Assembly: GCA_964235705.1 (NCBI GenBank)
Contig: CAXSDP010000008.1
Location: 1 to 64,000, forward strand
DNA: 64,000 bases
Direction of reading: 5' to 3'
DNA from: RH-AL1 sp964235705
Lineage (GTDB): Bacteria; Pseudomonadota; Alphaproteobacteria; Rhizobiales; Beijerinckiaceae
Below are positions 51,436 to 60,352 of this stretch, piece by piece. Below the pieces are notes generated by a model. That model saw only the letters and a program-made list of their open reading frames with translations. It was not told where the DNA came from and searched no databases. Position numbers and translations under genes: made by a program. How positions within the stretch are numbered: the stretch's first letter is position 1; every line of letters begins with the position of its first letter.

Positions 51436-52929
51436 TTGACCGAGGGACGCGAGTACGAGTTGAAATTCGCCATCGACCCCGCCGATGTCCATCGGCTCCT
51501 GTCGAACCCGACGGTCCCGCCGCCGGAAGGCCGGAAAAGGCTGCGTTCGACCTATTTCGACACCGACGACGCCGTCCTGCGCCGCCACGGCGTCAGCCTC
51601 CGCGTCCGGCGGTCCGATAACACCCTCATCCACACGGTGAAGCGCACCGGATCCTCGATCGTCGACCGGGAAGAATGGGAACGCGAAGGCGGGGACGCGA
51701 CGCCGGACCTCGACTGGTTGCGGACCACGCCGCTCAAGCGTTTGTTCGGCAAGCGCATGGCACGTGACTTGAAGCCCCGCTTCACCGTCGACGTCGAACG
51801 CTCGGTCTTCGCCCTGGCACGGGAGGACGCCACCATCGAGGGCGCGCTCGATCGGGGTACCATCGAGACGCCGGCCGGGACGCTGCCGATCAGCGAGTTC
51901 GAGCTCGAACTCAAGGGCGGCCATCCCGAGGCGGTCCTAGCCTTGGCGCGGGACCTCGCCAGGGACGTGCCGATGACCTTGAGCCTGGCGAGCAAGTCCG
52001 AGCGCGGCTATGGTCGAGCCGACCCGGCTTCGGGGCAACCCACCAAGGCGCTACCCCTCGAGTTGCGCAAGGACATGGTCCTGGCGGAGGCGTTCGAAGC
52101 GGTGATCCAGGCCTGCCTGCGGCTGCTCCTCGCCAACGTGGCCCTGGTCGGCACCGGGGAGGACGCGGACGCCGTGCACAAGGCCAGGATCGCCCTGCGC
52201 CGCCTGCGGGCCGCGCTCGAGTTGTTCGAGCCGGTGCTGCGCCGCCGCTGGCGCCGTACGATCCTCGCCGACGTGAAATGGATGTCGGGGGTGCTCGGCG
52301 AGGCGCGCGACACCGACGTGTTCCTGGAGCAGGTCGCCGCCGACGCCGAAATCGCCGCCGGGGGTGGTCGCGAGCTGGTCGGCGTCATGGACGACGCGCG
52401 ACGGACGGCGCGACAAACCCTCGGGACGGCGCTCGCGTCATCGCGCTGGCGGCTGCTCCTTCTCGACTTGGTCGACGGCTCGCGACACGGCGTGCGTCGC
52501 CGTGCGCGGCCGCGATCCCTGCGGCCGTTCCTCGACGCGCGGCTCGCGGCGCGGCGGCGATCCCTCGCCGAGCGCGCCCGACACGTGGGGGCGCTGTCGC
52601 CGGAAGCGAGGCACGACGTCCGCAAGCGCGCCAAAATGCTCCGCTACGCCTGCGATTTCGCGGGCTTCGGGGCAGGTCTCGCCCCCCGTCGCAAGCCGTT
52701 CCGGCGGCTGGTGAGCGACCTGCAGGTCCTCCAGGAAACCCTCGGCGCGCTGCACGACCGCGAAGCCTTGAACGAGCGTCTGCGCGAGGGCGTCATCGAT
52801 CGCGAAGGCGCGTCGGAAGCCATCGCGGCGGCGGAGCGCATCGTGGCCGGAGAGGATCGGTCGGGACACGCGATACGCGAGGCGCGACACGCGTCGCGCC
52901 GCATCCGCCACTCCAAAAGCTACGCGTGA
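51436..52929 (+). CDS. CYTH and CHAD domain protein
   Basis: 497-residue protein. The N-terminal CYTH domain (EYELKFAIDP is the ExExK signature; YFDTDDAVLRRHGVSLRVRR and ELELKGG follow) is a triphosphate tunnel metalloenzyme; the C-terminal CHAD domain (VHKARIALRRLRAALELF, SGVLGEARDTDVFL, ARHDVRKRAKMLRYACDF) is a conserved-His helical polyphosphate-binding module. Together they suggest binding or hydrolysis of polyphosphate. The start is uncertain: TTG 51436 (GAGGA upstream) puts the ExExK motif at the N-terminus as usual, while GTG 51331 gives 35 more residues. A 19-bp triplication covers the stop codon. Confidence 0.88.
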   Translation: MTEGREYELKFAIDPADVHRLLSNPTVPPPEGRKRLRSTYFDTDDAVLRRHGVSLRVRRSDNTLIHTVKRTGSSIVDREEWEREGGDATPDLDWLRTTPLKRLFGKRMARDLKPRFTVDVERSVFALAREDATIEGALDRGTIETPAGTLPISEFELELKGGHPEAVLALARDLARDVPMTLSLASKSERGYGRADPASGQPTKALPLELRKDMVLAEAFEAVIQACLRLLLANVALVGTGEDADAVHKARIALRRLRAALELFEPVLRRRWRRTILADVKWMSGVLGEARDTDVFLEQVAADAEIAAGGGRELVGVMDDARRTARQTLGTALASSRWRLLLLDLVDGSRHGVRRRARPRSLRPFLDARLAARRRSLAERARHVGALSPEARHDVRKRAKMLRYACDFAGFGAGLAPRRKPFRRLVSDLQVLQETLGALHDREALNERLREGVIDREGASEAIAAAERIVAGEDRSGHAIREARHASRRIRHSKSYA

Positions 52930-52967
52930 CTCCAAGAGCTACGCGTGACTCCAAGGGCTACACGGGA
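52911..52967. repeat. 19-bp tandem triplication at the CHAD gene stop
   Basis: Three units of 19 bp at 52911, 52930 and 52949, consensus CTCCAARRGCTACRCGKGA. The first unit supplies the final codons and TGA of the CYTH-CHAD gene; the others follow in the untranslated region. The unit is not a multiple of three. Confidence 0.9.
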
Positions 52968-53079
52968 CGAGGGGCCACGCGCGACCGAGGGCGATGTCAC
53001 GGTGCCGTCGCGCCCGCCACGCTAGCATCTCCCGTCTTCGCCCAGCGGCCTCCAGCTCGACGCCCACGCGCGCGCTGCT

Positions 53080-53490
53080 TTCCTCCCGCTTCCTCCTGGC
53101 ACCCGCCTTGTTCTCGAACGGCGTCCACGACACGGCCACCGCTGTCGCCACCGCCATCTACACGCGAGCCTTGACACCGGTGCGGGCGGTGGCCTGGTCG
53201 GCATCGTGCTCGCGAGTTCGGCGCGTAACCGGCACTTCGGCCAAGGCGTCGAACGGCACGCAATCATCGACGTGCTCCAAGGGCTGTCGTTCTCGCCGCT
53301 CCTCGATTTCGCCTTGTCGCTCGGCTTGTCCCGGACGGCCAAGTCCTGGCTACGCTCGGGCTCGGCACGATGGTCGGCTCGAGCGCTGGGCTACGGGGCA
53401 GCGTCATCGCCCAGATCGCGCTCGCCTGGGTGCTGACGCTGCCGGTCGCCGCCGGGCTTGTTCCTCCTATCGATTTGAGTGGGACACACG
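53080..53490 (+). pseudogene. remnant of a PiT-family phosphate transporter gene
   Basis: Two separated blocks encode recognisable PiT (low-affinity phosphate/H+ symporter) segments in different frames. Near 53107-53196: LFSNGVHDTATAVATAIYTR, the first PiT signature (normally FxNGxHDTANAVATVIYTR). Near 53370-53470: MVGSSAGL...QIALAWVLTLPVA, the C-terminal signature. Intermediate stretches are shifted in frame and several hundred codons of a normal about 330-500-residue PiT protein are missing. The rest of the gene-free region 52968-53585 shows nothing else. Confidence 0.7.
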
Positions 53491-53585
53491 GCGGCGAGGC
53501 GCCCGGTCCGCGTGGAGGCCGCCGCGTTGCGATGCACGGCGCGCTCGGGTAAGCACGCCCACGTCGAAACGATGGCGGTGCGAGC

Positions 53586-54863
53586 ATGGTCAACCCGGTT
53601 TCCCTCACGACACCGGCCCTCGAACTCGCCCCGGACTTGGCCGCCGATCCTGCCATCGACTTGGCCGGCGCGCTGTCCCCGCGCATGCGCGGCATCGGTA
53701 CGAGCCAGATCGGACTCGTCGCCGACCGTGGACGCGACGACCCCGACGTCGTGAAGCTGTGGATCGGGGAGGGCGACCTGCCGACGCCGCCCTTCATCGT
53801 CGAGGCGGCGCACCGGGCGATGCTGGCGGGGCACACGCGCTACACCACCTCGCTGGGCCTGCCCCGCCTGCGCGAGGCGCTCGGCGCCTATCACGCCCGG
53901 CACTGGCACGTGGACGTGCCACCCGACAGGTTCGCCGTCACGTCCGGCGGCATGAACGCGGTCATGCAGGCGATGCAGGCGTTGCTCGAACCCGGCGACG
54001 AGGTGGTCATCCCGTCCCCTGCCTGGCCGAACCTGGGCGCGGCGGTGCGCGTCACCGGCGGGGTGCCCGTGCCCTTACCCTACCGCCTGCTGCCGGACGG
54101 GCGTTTCGCCCTGCCGCTCGCCGACATCGAGGCGGCGATCACCCCGCGCACCCGCGTGCTGGTGGTGAACTCGCCGTCCAACCCGACCGGCTGGATCATG
54201 CCATTGGCGGAGATGGCGGCGCTGCGCGACTTGGCGCGCGCGCGGGGGCTGTGGATCCTGTCGGACGAGGTTTACGCCCATTTCACCTACGGCGAGGTCG
54301 TCACCTGCGGCAACGTCGTCGCGCCGTCCTTCCTACAGGTGTGCACGCCGCACGACCGCCTCATCGTGACGAACACCTTCTCCAAGAATTGGGCGATGAC
54401 CGGCTGGCGTGCCGGATGGTTGATCCACCCGCGTGGCCTATCCGCCACCTTCGCCGCGCTCGGCCAGTACAACACGACCTCGATCCCCACCTTCGTCCAG
54501 CACGCCGCCATCGCGGCGCTGGAAGGGGGCGACGACTTCATCCGCTCCATGGTGGACCGCTGCGCGGAGAGCCGCGCGATCCTGGTGGAGGGCCTGGGGC
54601 GCCTGCCCGGCGTCACCGTCGTGCCGCCCGATGGGGCCTTCTACCTCATGGCCCATGTGGCGGGGGGCGAGCCCAGCCTCGACTTGGCGTTCCGGCTGCT
54701 GCGGGAGGCGAAGGTCGGCGTCGCGCCGGGCACCGCCTTCGGGCCGGAGGGCGAGGGTTTCATCCGCCTCTGCTTCGCCATCAGCCCGGCGCTGGCCCGC
54801 GAGGCGGTGGACCGCCTGTCGGCCGTGCTGGGACACCGACGCCCGATGGCCCTGGCCAAGTGA
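53586..54863 (+). CDS. pyridoxal phosphate-dependent aminotransferase, class I/II
   Basis: 425-residue fold-type I aminotransferase. HTRYTTSLGLPRLREAL is the substrate-arm region, TSGGMNAVMQAMQALLEPGDEV the PLP phosphate site, VVNSPSNPTGWIMP the cofactor Asn, WILSDEVYAHFTYG the pyridine-N Asp, and TFSKNWAMTGWRAGW carries the Schiff-base Lys. It resembles aspartate or aromatic aminotransferases; substrate is not resolved. The next gene overlaps by GTGA. Confidence 0.93.
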   Translation: MVNPVSLTTPALELAPDLAADPAIDLAGALSPRMRGIGTSQIGLVADRGRDDPDVVKLWIGEGDLPTPPFIVEAAHRAMLAGHTRYTTSLGLPRLREALGAYHARHWHVDVPPDRFAVTSGGMNAVMQAMQALLEPGDEVVIPSPAWPNLGAAVRVTGGVPVPLPYRLLPDGRFALPLADIEAAITPRTRVLVVNSPSNPTGWIMPLAEMAALRDLARARGLWILSDEVYAHFTYGEVVTCGNVVAPSFLQVCTPHDRLIVTNTFSKNWAMTGWRAGWLIHPRGLSATFAALGQYNTTSIPTFVQHAAIAALEGGDDFIRSMVDRCAESRAILVEGLGRLPGVTVVPPDGAFYLMAHVAGGEPSLDLAFRLLREAKVGVAPGTAFGPEGEGFIRLCFAISPALAREAVDRLSAVLGHRRPMALAK

Positions 54864-55780
54864 CTGTGGCAGCGACTGGGATGCCGGAACGCTTATCCCT
54901 GGACGACTTCCTGAGCCTGCGGTCATCCAACCGGAAGGTCGCGCGGCTCACGCACGACATCCCGCTACCGGTCGCGAGCGGCCTGGAGATCGGGGCTGCC
55001 GGCAACCCGCTCCCCCTGCCGGAGGGTTTTGCGGTCGAGTACGTCGCCCACGAGCGCGGCGCCTCGACGCAATTGCCGGGTGACGTCGCCGTCGACCACG
55101 TCTGGGCGGGGGCTGGGTCGCTGGCGGATCGGTGCGGCCGAAGGGACCATTACGACTTCGCCGTCGCCGCGCAGGTCGCGCAATACGTTCCGAATCTGCT
55201 CGGCTGGTTCAAGGGCCTCTTCGACGTGTTGCGGGTGGGTGGGGTCTTGAACATCTCGCTGCCCGACAAGCGGTTCATGTTCGACGTCAAGCGCCACACC
55301 AGCACCATCGGCGAGGCCGTGGAAGCCTACTACCAGGACCTCGCCCGCCCGAGCCTGCGCCAGCTCTTCGACCACACGTTCTTCGCCGCCGACGCCGACC
55401 CCGCCCGGATATGGTCGGAGCCGGGGGTCGCGGCGAAGGTCGGACCCCTGAGCGGCGAGCACGCGCTCACGCTGGCCCACGAGCAGTGCCGCGAGGTGCT
55501 GGCGAGCGATCGCTACATCACGTGCCACTGCTGGGTCTTCACGCCGCTGACGTTCCTCGACCTCGTCGAGGCCGCCTCGCGGCTCGGCCTCTTCCCGTTC
55601 GTCATGAACCAGCTTTCCGTGACGGAGCCGGGCAGCTTCGAGTTCTTCGCGTCCTTCCGTCGGGACGCGGAGGCGCGGGCGGACGTCCTGCTCGGCACGC
55701 AATTGTCCGCGATCGGCCACCTGCGCGGCATCGTCGAACGTCACGCCCACCGCGCGAAACTCCTCGGCGAGGCTGGCTGA
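54860..55780 (+). CDS. SAM-dependent methyltransferase-like protein
   Basis: 306-residue protein resembling predicted SAM-dependent methyltransferases found in glycan loci. Residues about 42-50 (GLEIGAAGNPLPL) are a SAM loop with an unusual sequence, YDFAVAAQVAQYVPNLLGWFKGLFDVLRVGGVLNISLPD is the post-motif strand/helix region, and FVFTPLTFLDLVEAA-like text (WVFTPLTFLDLVEAASRLGL) closes the fold. GTG 54860 overlaps the aminotransferase stop; an ATG at 54881 is a second choice. Coupling suggests modification of the same metabolite or glycan. Confidence 0.7.
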   Translation: MTVAATGMPERLSLDDFLSLRSSNRKVARLTHDIPLPVASGLEIGAAGNPLPLPEGFAVEYVAHERGASTQLPGDVAVDHVWAGAGSLADRCGRRDHYDFAVAAQVAQYVPNLLGWFKGLFDVLRVGGVLNISLPDKRFMFDVKRHTSTIGEAVEAYYQDLARPSLRQLFDHTFFAADADPARIWSEPGVAAKVGPLSGEHALTLAHEQCREVLASDRYITCHCWVFTPLTFLDLVEAASRLGLFPFVMNQLSVTEPGSFEFFASFRRDAEARADVLLGTQLSAIGHLRGIVERHAHRAKLLGEAG

Positions 55781-56077
55781 CGTTCGAGCGGCGCGTCGGC
55801 ATCAAGGGCGGTCCCCTGCCGCGACGGGCGCGCGATCCGGTGGCGGCGGCTCATGCCGCGGCCACCAAGTGTTCAGTCCCGACGTCAGGTGGCGTGGATC
55901 GAGGCTGGACCTCTTCAAGTCCCTTGCCCCCGCCTCGCCGATGGCCTCGCGAGGCGCGAGACCCTGCAGGGTCTTCAAGCCGGCGCGGCGTCGCCGCCAC
56001 GAAGGCGGCGGGGTCCAACCGCGTCGTCGAAGCTGGGGACCGGGAAGCTCGGGATCGCGAAGCTTGAGCTCGAACGT

Positions 56078-57019
56078 CTAGCCGACGCCGAGGCCCCTGA
56101 AGGTCCGCGAGATCCACGAACCCTTGTCCTCGTTCGGCTTCAGACCGCCGCCCTGCAGCAGGTTGTAGGCCTGCTTGTACCAAGCCGATTCCGGATAGTT
56201 GTGGCCGAGCACGGCGGCGGCGGTCTGCGCCTCCTGCGGAAGGCCCATGGCGAGGTAAGCTTCCGTCAGGCGCTCCAGCGCCTCCTCGGCCTGCGGGGTC
56301 GTTTGGTACTTGGCGAGCACGGTGCGGAACCTGTTGATCGCCGCCGTGTACTCGCTGCGGCTGAGGTAATAGCGGCCGACGTTCATCTCCTTGCCGGCCA
56401 GCTGGTCCTTGCACACCGCCACCTTGTAGCGGGCGTCGGCGGCGTACTCGGACGTCGGATACTTCGTGACGATGGTCTGGAACACCTCGATCGCCTTCTC
56501 GGCGCGGTCGAGGTCGTGGTTCACGTCCGGGATCTGGTTGTAGTAGGACATGCCTTCGAGGTAGCTGACGTAAGGCGACTCGGCCGAGTTCGGGAACAGT
56601 CCGAGGTAGCGCTTGGCCGTGCCGATCGCATCGTCGTATTTCTTGTCCTGGTATTGACTGAACGTCGTCAGGATCAAGCCTTTCCGCTGGTAGGCGGAAT
56701 ACGGATAAGCCTTCTCCAATTTGCTAAAGTTCTTGGTGGACGCGTCGAAGTCGCGCTTCTCGAGGTTCTCGACACCCCTCTCGTACAGCTTGTCCGGCGG
56801 CGGGTCCTTCAGGACCTTGGTCTCGTACTTATCGTCCGAGAACCAGTTCTCGGGATTGATCTTGTCGAGGAAGTCGGCATGGGCGACGGCTGGTGCCAGC
56901 AGGGCGCCGACGACGACCAACAGGCCGAGCCGCGAGCGCGGCGACGCCGCTCGGACCGGGGCATGGAACACGATGCTGGACGGGGCGGGCCGGGACACGA
57001 GGGTCATGAGGGTTCCCAT
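56078..57019 (-). CDS. bamD: outer-membrane assembly factor BamD, without lipobox Cys
   Basis: 313-residue TPR protein of the BamD (YfiO) family, part of the beta-barrel assembly machine. DPPPDKLYERGVENLEKRDF starts the first repeat; LEKAYPYSAYQRKGLILTTF, FPNSAESPYVSYLEGMSYYNQI, YPTSEYAADARYKVAVCKDQLAGKEMNVGRYY are BamD signatures. The signal region (LGLLVVVGALLAPAVAHADF) has a standard signal peptidase I site and no Cys, whereas BamD is normally a lipoprotein. The start may be 57019 or the Met at 57007. It follows ftsZ on the same strand after a terminator, with lpxC missing between them. Confidence 0.9.
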   Translation of the reverse strand: MGTLMTLVSRPAPSSIVFHAPVRAASPRSRLGLLVVVGALLAPAVAHADFLDKINPENWFSDDKYETKVLKDPPPDKLYERGVENLEKRDFDASTKNFSKLEKAYPYSAYQRKGLILTTFSQYQDKKYDDAIGTAKRYLGLFPNSAESPYVSYLEGMSYYNQIPDVNHDLDRAEKAIEVFQTIVTKYPTSEYAADARYKVAVCKDQLAGKEMNVGRYYLSRSEYTAAINRFRTVLAKYQTTPQAEEALERLTEAYLAMGLPQEAQTAAAVLGHNYPESAWYKQAYNLLQGGGLKPNEDKGSWISRTFRGLGVG

Positions 57020-57154
57020 GAAGGCCCGAACCGGGCCGCGAGAGTTCGCTTTTCACCGCACGGGGTTTGCCGCCTCGTACCTGCCAAGTCGTCGAAGCTT
57101 CGCGCGGCGACAATGTGGCGGCGGCGACCGTTTCGCCGAGAAAACCGTCAAGAA

Positions 57155-57188
57155 ACCCGTGCGTGAGGCGCGCGCGCCACGCACGGGT
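57155..57188 (-). terminator. Rho-independent-type terminator of ftsZ
   Basis: Perfect 11-bp stem, ACCCGTGCGTG (57155-57165) pairing with CACGCACGGGT (57178-57188), loop of 12. It begins 29 bases after the ftsZ stop, and on the minus strand the stem is followed by TTCTTGACGGTTTTC, a T-rich tail. Separates ftsZ from bamD. Confidence 0.75.
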
Positions 57189-57216
57189 CAGCGTCGTCAG
57201 GCCGTCCCGGACAGGG

Positions 57217-58938
57217 TCAGCTCGTCTGGCGGCGCAGGAACGCCGGGATCTCGAGCTGGTCGTCCTCCGATGGGCGGCTCGGCGCTATCCGGCCGTGGTT
57301 ATCGAGCGGCTGCTGCCCGGGCCGCTGCTGCGGCGCCGTCGGCCGCTTGGCGTAATCCGCGTGGGCCGGGGCAGGCGCGGCGGGGCGCTGATAATGCTGG
57401 GGCTGGTAGCCGAGCTGCGGGGTGGGGGGGCGGTGATCGGCGACCGGCGCGGCCCCGGTCTCGTCGCGGCTCATGCCGAAGGCGGCGAGGCGCTCGAGCA
57501 GGGTGCGGCGCTTGATATCTGCCTGGTCGCCCGACGTGTACTGCTGGCGGATCTGGTTCTGCACCGGCACCGGCAGGTCCTCGATCTGCGGCATGCGCTG
57601 CTGGCGGACCATCGGCGTCTCGGGTGCCGGCGGGATGTAGGGACCTGCCTCGTAGCGACCCTCCTGCTCGCGCGCCATGGGACGCTGCTGCTCGACGTAG
57701 GTGGGGGCTGGCTGCGGCATCACCTGTTGCAGCTGCACGCCGGAAGCGACCGGCGCGTAATGCTGGGACGCGGGGGCCTGCTGATGGGGGGCGGGCTGGT
57801 GCTGCGGCTGGTGGCCCTGGTGCGGCTGGTGCTGGGCCGGCTCCTGGTAGGAGGTGGCGATCTGCGGCGGGGCGGGCTGCGCCTCGACGCGGCGGTTCTC
57901 GGATTGGGCGCGCAGGCGGGCGGCGGCGTCGGCGATGCGGGCCTCGGCGGCGAGGAGCTCGCGCTGGTCGGCGACCTTGTCGATGCCGGTGGCGACGACC
58001 GACACGCGCACGATGCCGTCCAGGCTCTCGTCGAAGGTGGCGCCCAGGATGATGTTGGCGTCCTCGTCGACCTCCTGGCGGATGCGGCTGGCGGCTTCGT
58101 CGACCTCGTAGAGGGTCAGGTCGTTGCCGCCCGTGATGGAGATGAGCAGGCCCTTGGCGCCCTTCATCGACACCTCATCGAGGAGCGGGTTGGCGATGGC
58201 CGCCTCGGCGGCGAGGATCGCGCGCTTGTCGCCCGACGCCTCGCCCGTGCCCATCATCGCCTTGCCCATCTCGCGCATGATCGCGCGGACGTCGGCGAAG
58301 TCGAGGTTGATGAGGCCTTCCTTCACCATCAGGTCGGTGATGCAGGCGACGCCGGAGTAGAGCACCTGGTCGGCCATGGAGAAGGCGTCGGCGAAGGTCG
58401 TCTTCTCGTTGGCGATGCGGAACAGGTTCTGGTTGGGGATGGTGATGAGGGTGTCGACCGCCTTGTGCAGCTCGGTGATCCCGCCGTCCGCCACGCGCAT
58501 GCGGCGCTGACCCTCGAACTGGAACGGCTTGGTCACGACGCCCACGGTGAGGATGCCCATGTCGCGGGCGATGCGGGCGATCACCGGGGCGGCGCCGGTG
58601 CCGGTGCCGCCGCCCATGCCGGCGGTGACGAACACCATGTGCGCGCCGGCGAGGTGGTCGCGGATCTCTTCCAGCGCCTCCTCGGCGGCGGCGCGGCCGA
58701 CCTCGGGCTGCGAGCCGGCGCCGAGGCCTTCCGTCACCTGCAGGCCCATCTGGATGATGCGCTCGGCCTTGGACGCGGTGAGCGCCTGCGCGTCGGTGTT
58801 GGCGACGATGAAGTCGACGCCGACCAGGCCCGACACGATCATGTTGTTGACCGCGTTGCCACCGGCGCCGCCGACGCCGCACACCATGATGCGGGGCTTC
58901 AGCTCGCGCAGCTCCGGGGCTTTCAGATTGATGGTCAT
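57217..58938 (-). CDS. ftsZ: cell division protein FtsZ
   Basis: 573-residue FtsZ, the tubulin-like GTPase of the Z ring. KPRIMVCGVGGAGGNAVNNM opens the GTPase domain; the signature GGGTGTGAAPVIA and the T7 loop NLDFADVRAIM are intact. After about residue 320 comes a long linker of roughly 235 residues rich in Gln, Pro and His, typical of alphaproteobacteria, ending in the conserved tail EIPAFLRRQ that binds FtsA. ATG 58938 is set by GAGG seven bases upstream and the normal MTINLKAPE start. Follows ftsA on the same strand. Confidence 0.98.
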   Translation of the reverse strand: MTINLKAPELRELKPRIMVCGVGGAGGNAVNNMIVSGLVGVDFIVANTDAQALTASKAERIIQMGLQVTEGLGAGSQPEVGRAAAEEALEEIRDHLAGAHMVFVTAGMGGGTGTGAAPVIARIARDMGILTVGVVTKPFQFEGQRRMRVADGGITELHKAVDTLITIPNQNLFRIANEKTTFADAFSMADQVLYSGVACITDLMVKEGLINLDFADVRAIMREMGKAMMGTGEASGDKRAILAAEAAIANPLLDEVSMKGAKGLLISITGGNDLTLYEVDEAASRIRQEVDEDANIILGATFDESLDGIVRVSVVATGIDKVADQRELLAAEARIADAAARLRAQSENRRVEAQPAPPQIATSYQEPAQHQPHQGHQPQHQPAPHQQAPASQHYAPVASGVQLQQVMPQPAPTYVEQQRPMAREQEGRYEAGPYIPPAPETPMVRQQRMPQIEDLPVPVQNQIRQQYTSGDQADIKRRTLLERLAAFGMSRDETGAAPVADHRPPTPQLGYQPQHYQRPAAPAPAHADYAKRPTAPQQRPGQQPLDNHGRIAPSRPSEDDQLEIPAFLRRQTS

Positions 58939-59038
58939 CGCGTGGCCTCTTGCCTGTTGGGGGCGTGTCAACGCCGGATTTACGTCGCGTAATTTGCGTG
59001 AGGCTGGATTGGCGCGGATGCCAAGGCCTCGCGGATTC

Positions 59039-60352
59039 CTAGAAGCTGTCCTTCAGCCAGCGACCGACGCGGCTGATGTAGTTGTCGTTGGTCGGCTCCC
59101 GGAGGTTTTTGGAACCGATCGGGCGGAAGTGCTCGATGCCGCTGACCTGCGGGTACACCAGCAGGCCGACCGCCGCCGAGAAGGCCGGGCCCTTGGCGGA
59201 CTCGGGCAAACCTTGGATGCCGAGCGGACGGCCGATCCTGACTTGCCCGGACACGATGCGCCGCGCCGCCTCCGGCAGCCCCGCGAGCTGGCTGGCGCCG
59301 CCGGTCAGCACGATGCGGCGCCCGGAATGGGCGGGCAGGCCGGCCGCCTTCAGGCGGTCGCGCACCAGCTCCAGGATCTCCTCGACGCGGGGCTTGATGA
59401 TGCGGGTCAGCTGCGATTTAGGCACGTGGGCGGCATGGTCGCCGTCGTCGCCCACGGGGGTCAGCGTGATCGTCTCGCGCTCGTCGGAGGCCGACGTGAG
59501 GCAGGAGCCGTGCAGGGTCTTCAGCCGCTCGGCGTCGGTGAGCGGGATGTTGAGGCCGCGCGCCAAGTCCATGGTGACGTGACGGCCGCCGACCGCGAAG
59601 GCATCGACGTGGGTGAGATTGCCACCGGAGAAGATGCCGACCGACGTCGTGCCCCCGCCGATGTCGATGAGCGCGGTGCCGAGCTCCGCCTCGTCGTCGA
59701 CCAGCGCCGACAGTCCCGACGCGTAGGGCGTGGCCACGACCGCCTCCACGCTCAGGTGGCAGCGCTCGATCGCCAGCATCAGGTTGCGCGCGGCCACCGC
59801 GTCCGTGCTCACGACGTGCATGGCGGCACCGAGCTCGTCGCCGATCAGCCCGCGCGGGTCGCGAATCTCGCCGCCGGTGCCAAGCGAGAAGCCGGTGGGC
59901 AGCGAGTGCAGCGCGCTGCGCCCCGGCGCGACGCTGGCGTGGCAGGCCTCGAGCACGCGATGGACCTCGCTGTCGGAAACGGCGTGGCCGCCGACCGCGA
60001 TCTTGGCGTCGAAGAACTGCGAGGTGAGCCGGCCGCCGGTGATGTTGACGATGACGCTCTGGACCTGGACGCCGGCCATGCGCTCGGCCGCGTCGACGGC
60101 GAGGCGGATCGCGCCCTCCGCCGCCTCCATGTCGATCACCGTGCCGCTCTTGATGCCGCGCGAGCGCTGGTGCCCGATGCCCAGGATGCGGCAGCGGTGG
60201 GTGCGCCCGCGCAGCATCTCGGAAGGCTCGATCGGTTGGAGGCGGGCGACGAGGCACACGATCTTCGAGGTGCCGATGTCGAGCACGGAGAGCAGGGCGT
60301 TGCGACGGGCCGAAAGGGGACGCATGCGCGGGGGCATGGTGGCCGAGCTCAT
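59039..60352 (-). CDS. ftsA: cell division protein FtsA
   Basis: 437-residue actin-like membrane tether of the Z ring. LLSVLDIGTSKIVCLVARL is phosphate-1, GTALIDIGGGTTSVGIFSGG phosphate-2 and IVLTGGASQLAGLPEAA the adenosine motif; the C-terminal ISRVGRWLKDSF is the amphipathic membrane helix. Its ATG overlaps the ftsQ stop (ATGA at 60349-60352). The gap to ftsZ is 100 bp. Confidence 0.97.
   Translation of the reverse strand: MSSATMPPRMRPLSARRNALLSVLDIGTSKIVCLVARLQPIEPSEMLRGRTHRCRILGIGHQRSRGIKSGTVIDMEAAEGAIRLAVDAAERMAGVQVQSVIVNITGGRLTSQFFDAKIAVGGHAVSDSEVHRVLEACHASVAPGRSALHSLPTGFSLGTGGEIRDPRGLIGDELGAAMHVVSTDAVAARNLMLAIERCHLSVEAVVATPYASGLSALVDDEAELGTALIDIGGGTTSVGIFSGGNLTHVDAFAVGGRHVTMDLARGLNIPLTDAERLKTLHGSCLTSASDERETITLTPVGDDGDHAAHVPKSQLTRIIKPRVEEILELVRDRLKAAGLPAHSGRRIVLTGGASQLAGLPEAARRIVSGQVRIGRPLGIQGLPESAKGPAFSAAVGLLVYPQVSGIEHFRPIGSKNLREPTNDNYISRVGRWLKDSF

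Noticed and set aside
52994..55780. 928-codon frame across the PiT relic, aminotransferase and methyltransferase genes
   Set aside because: Only its last third is a real gene (methyltransferase-like, from 54860); the rest is out of frame with the aminotransferase.
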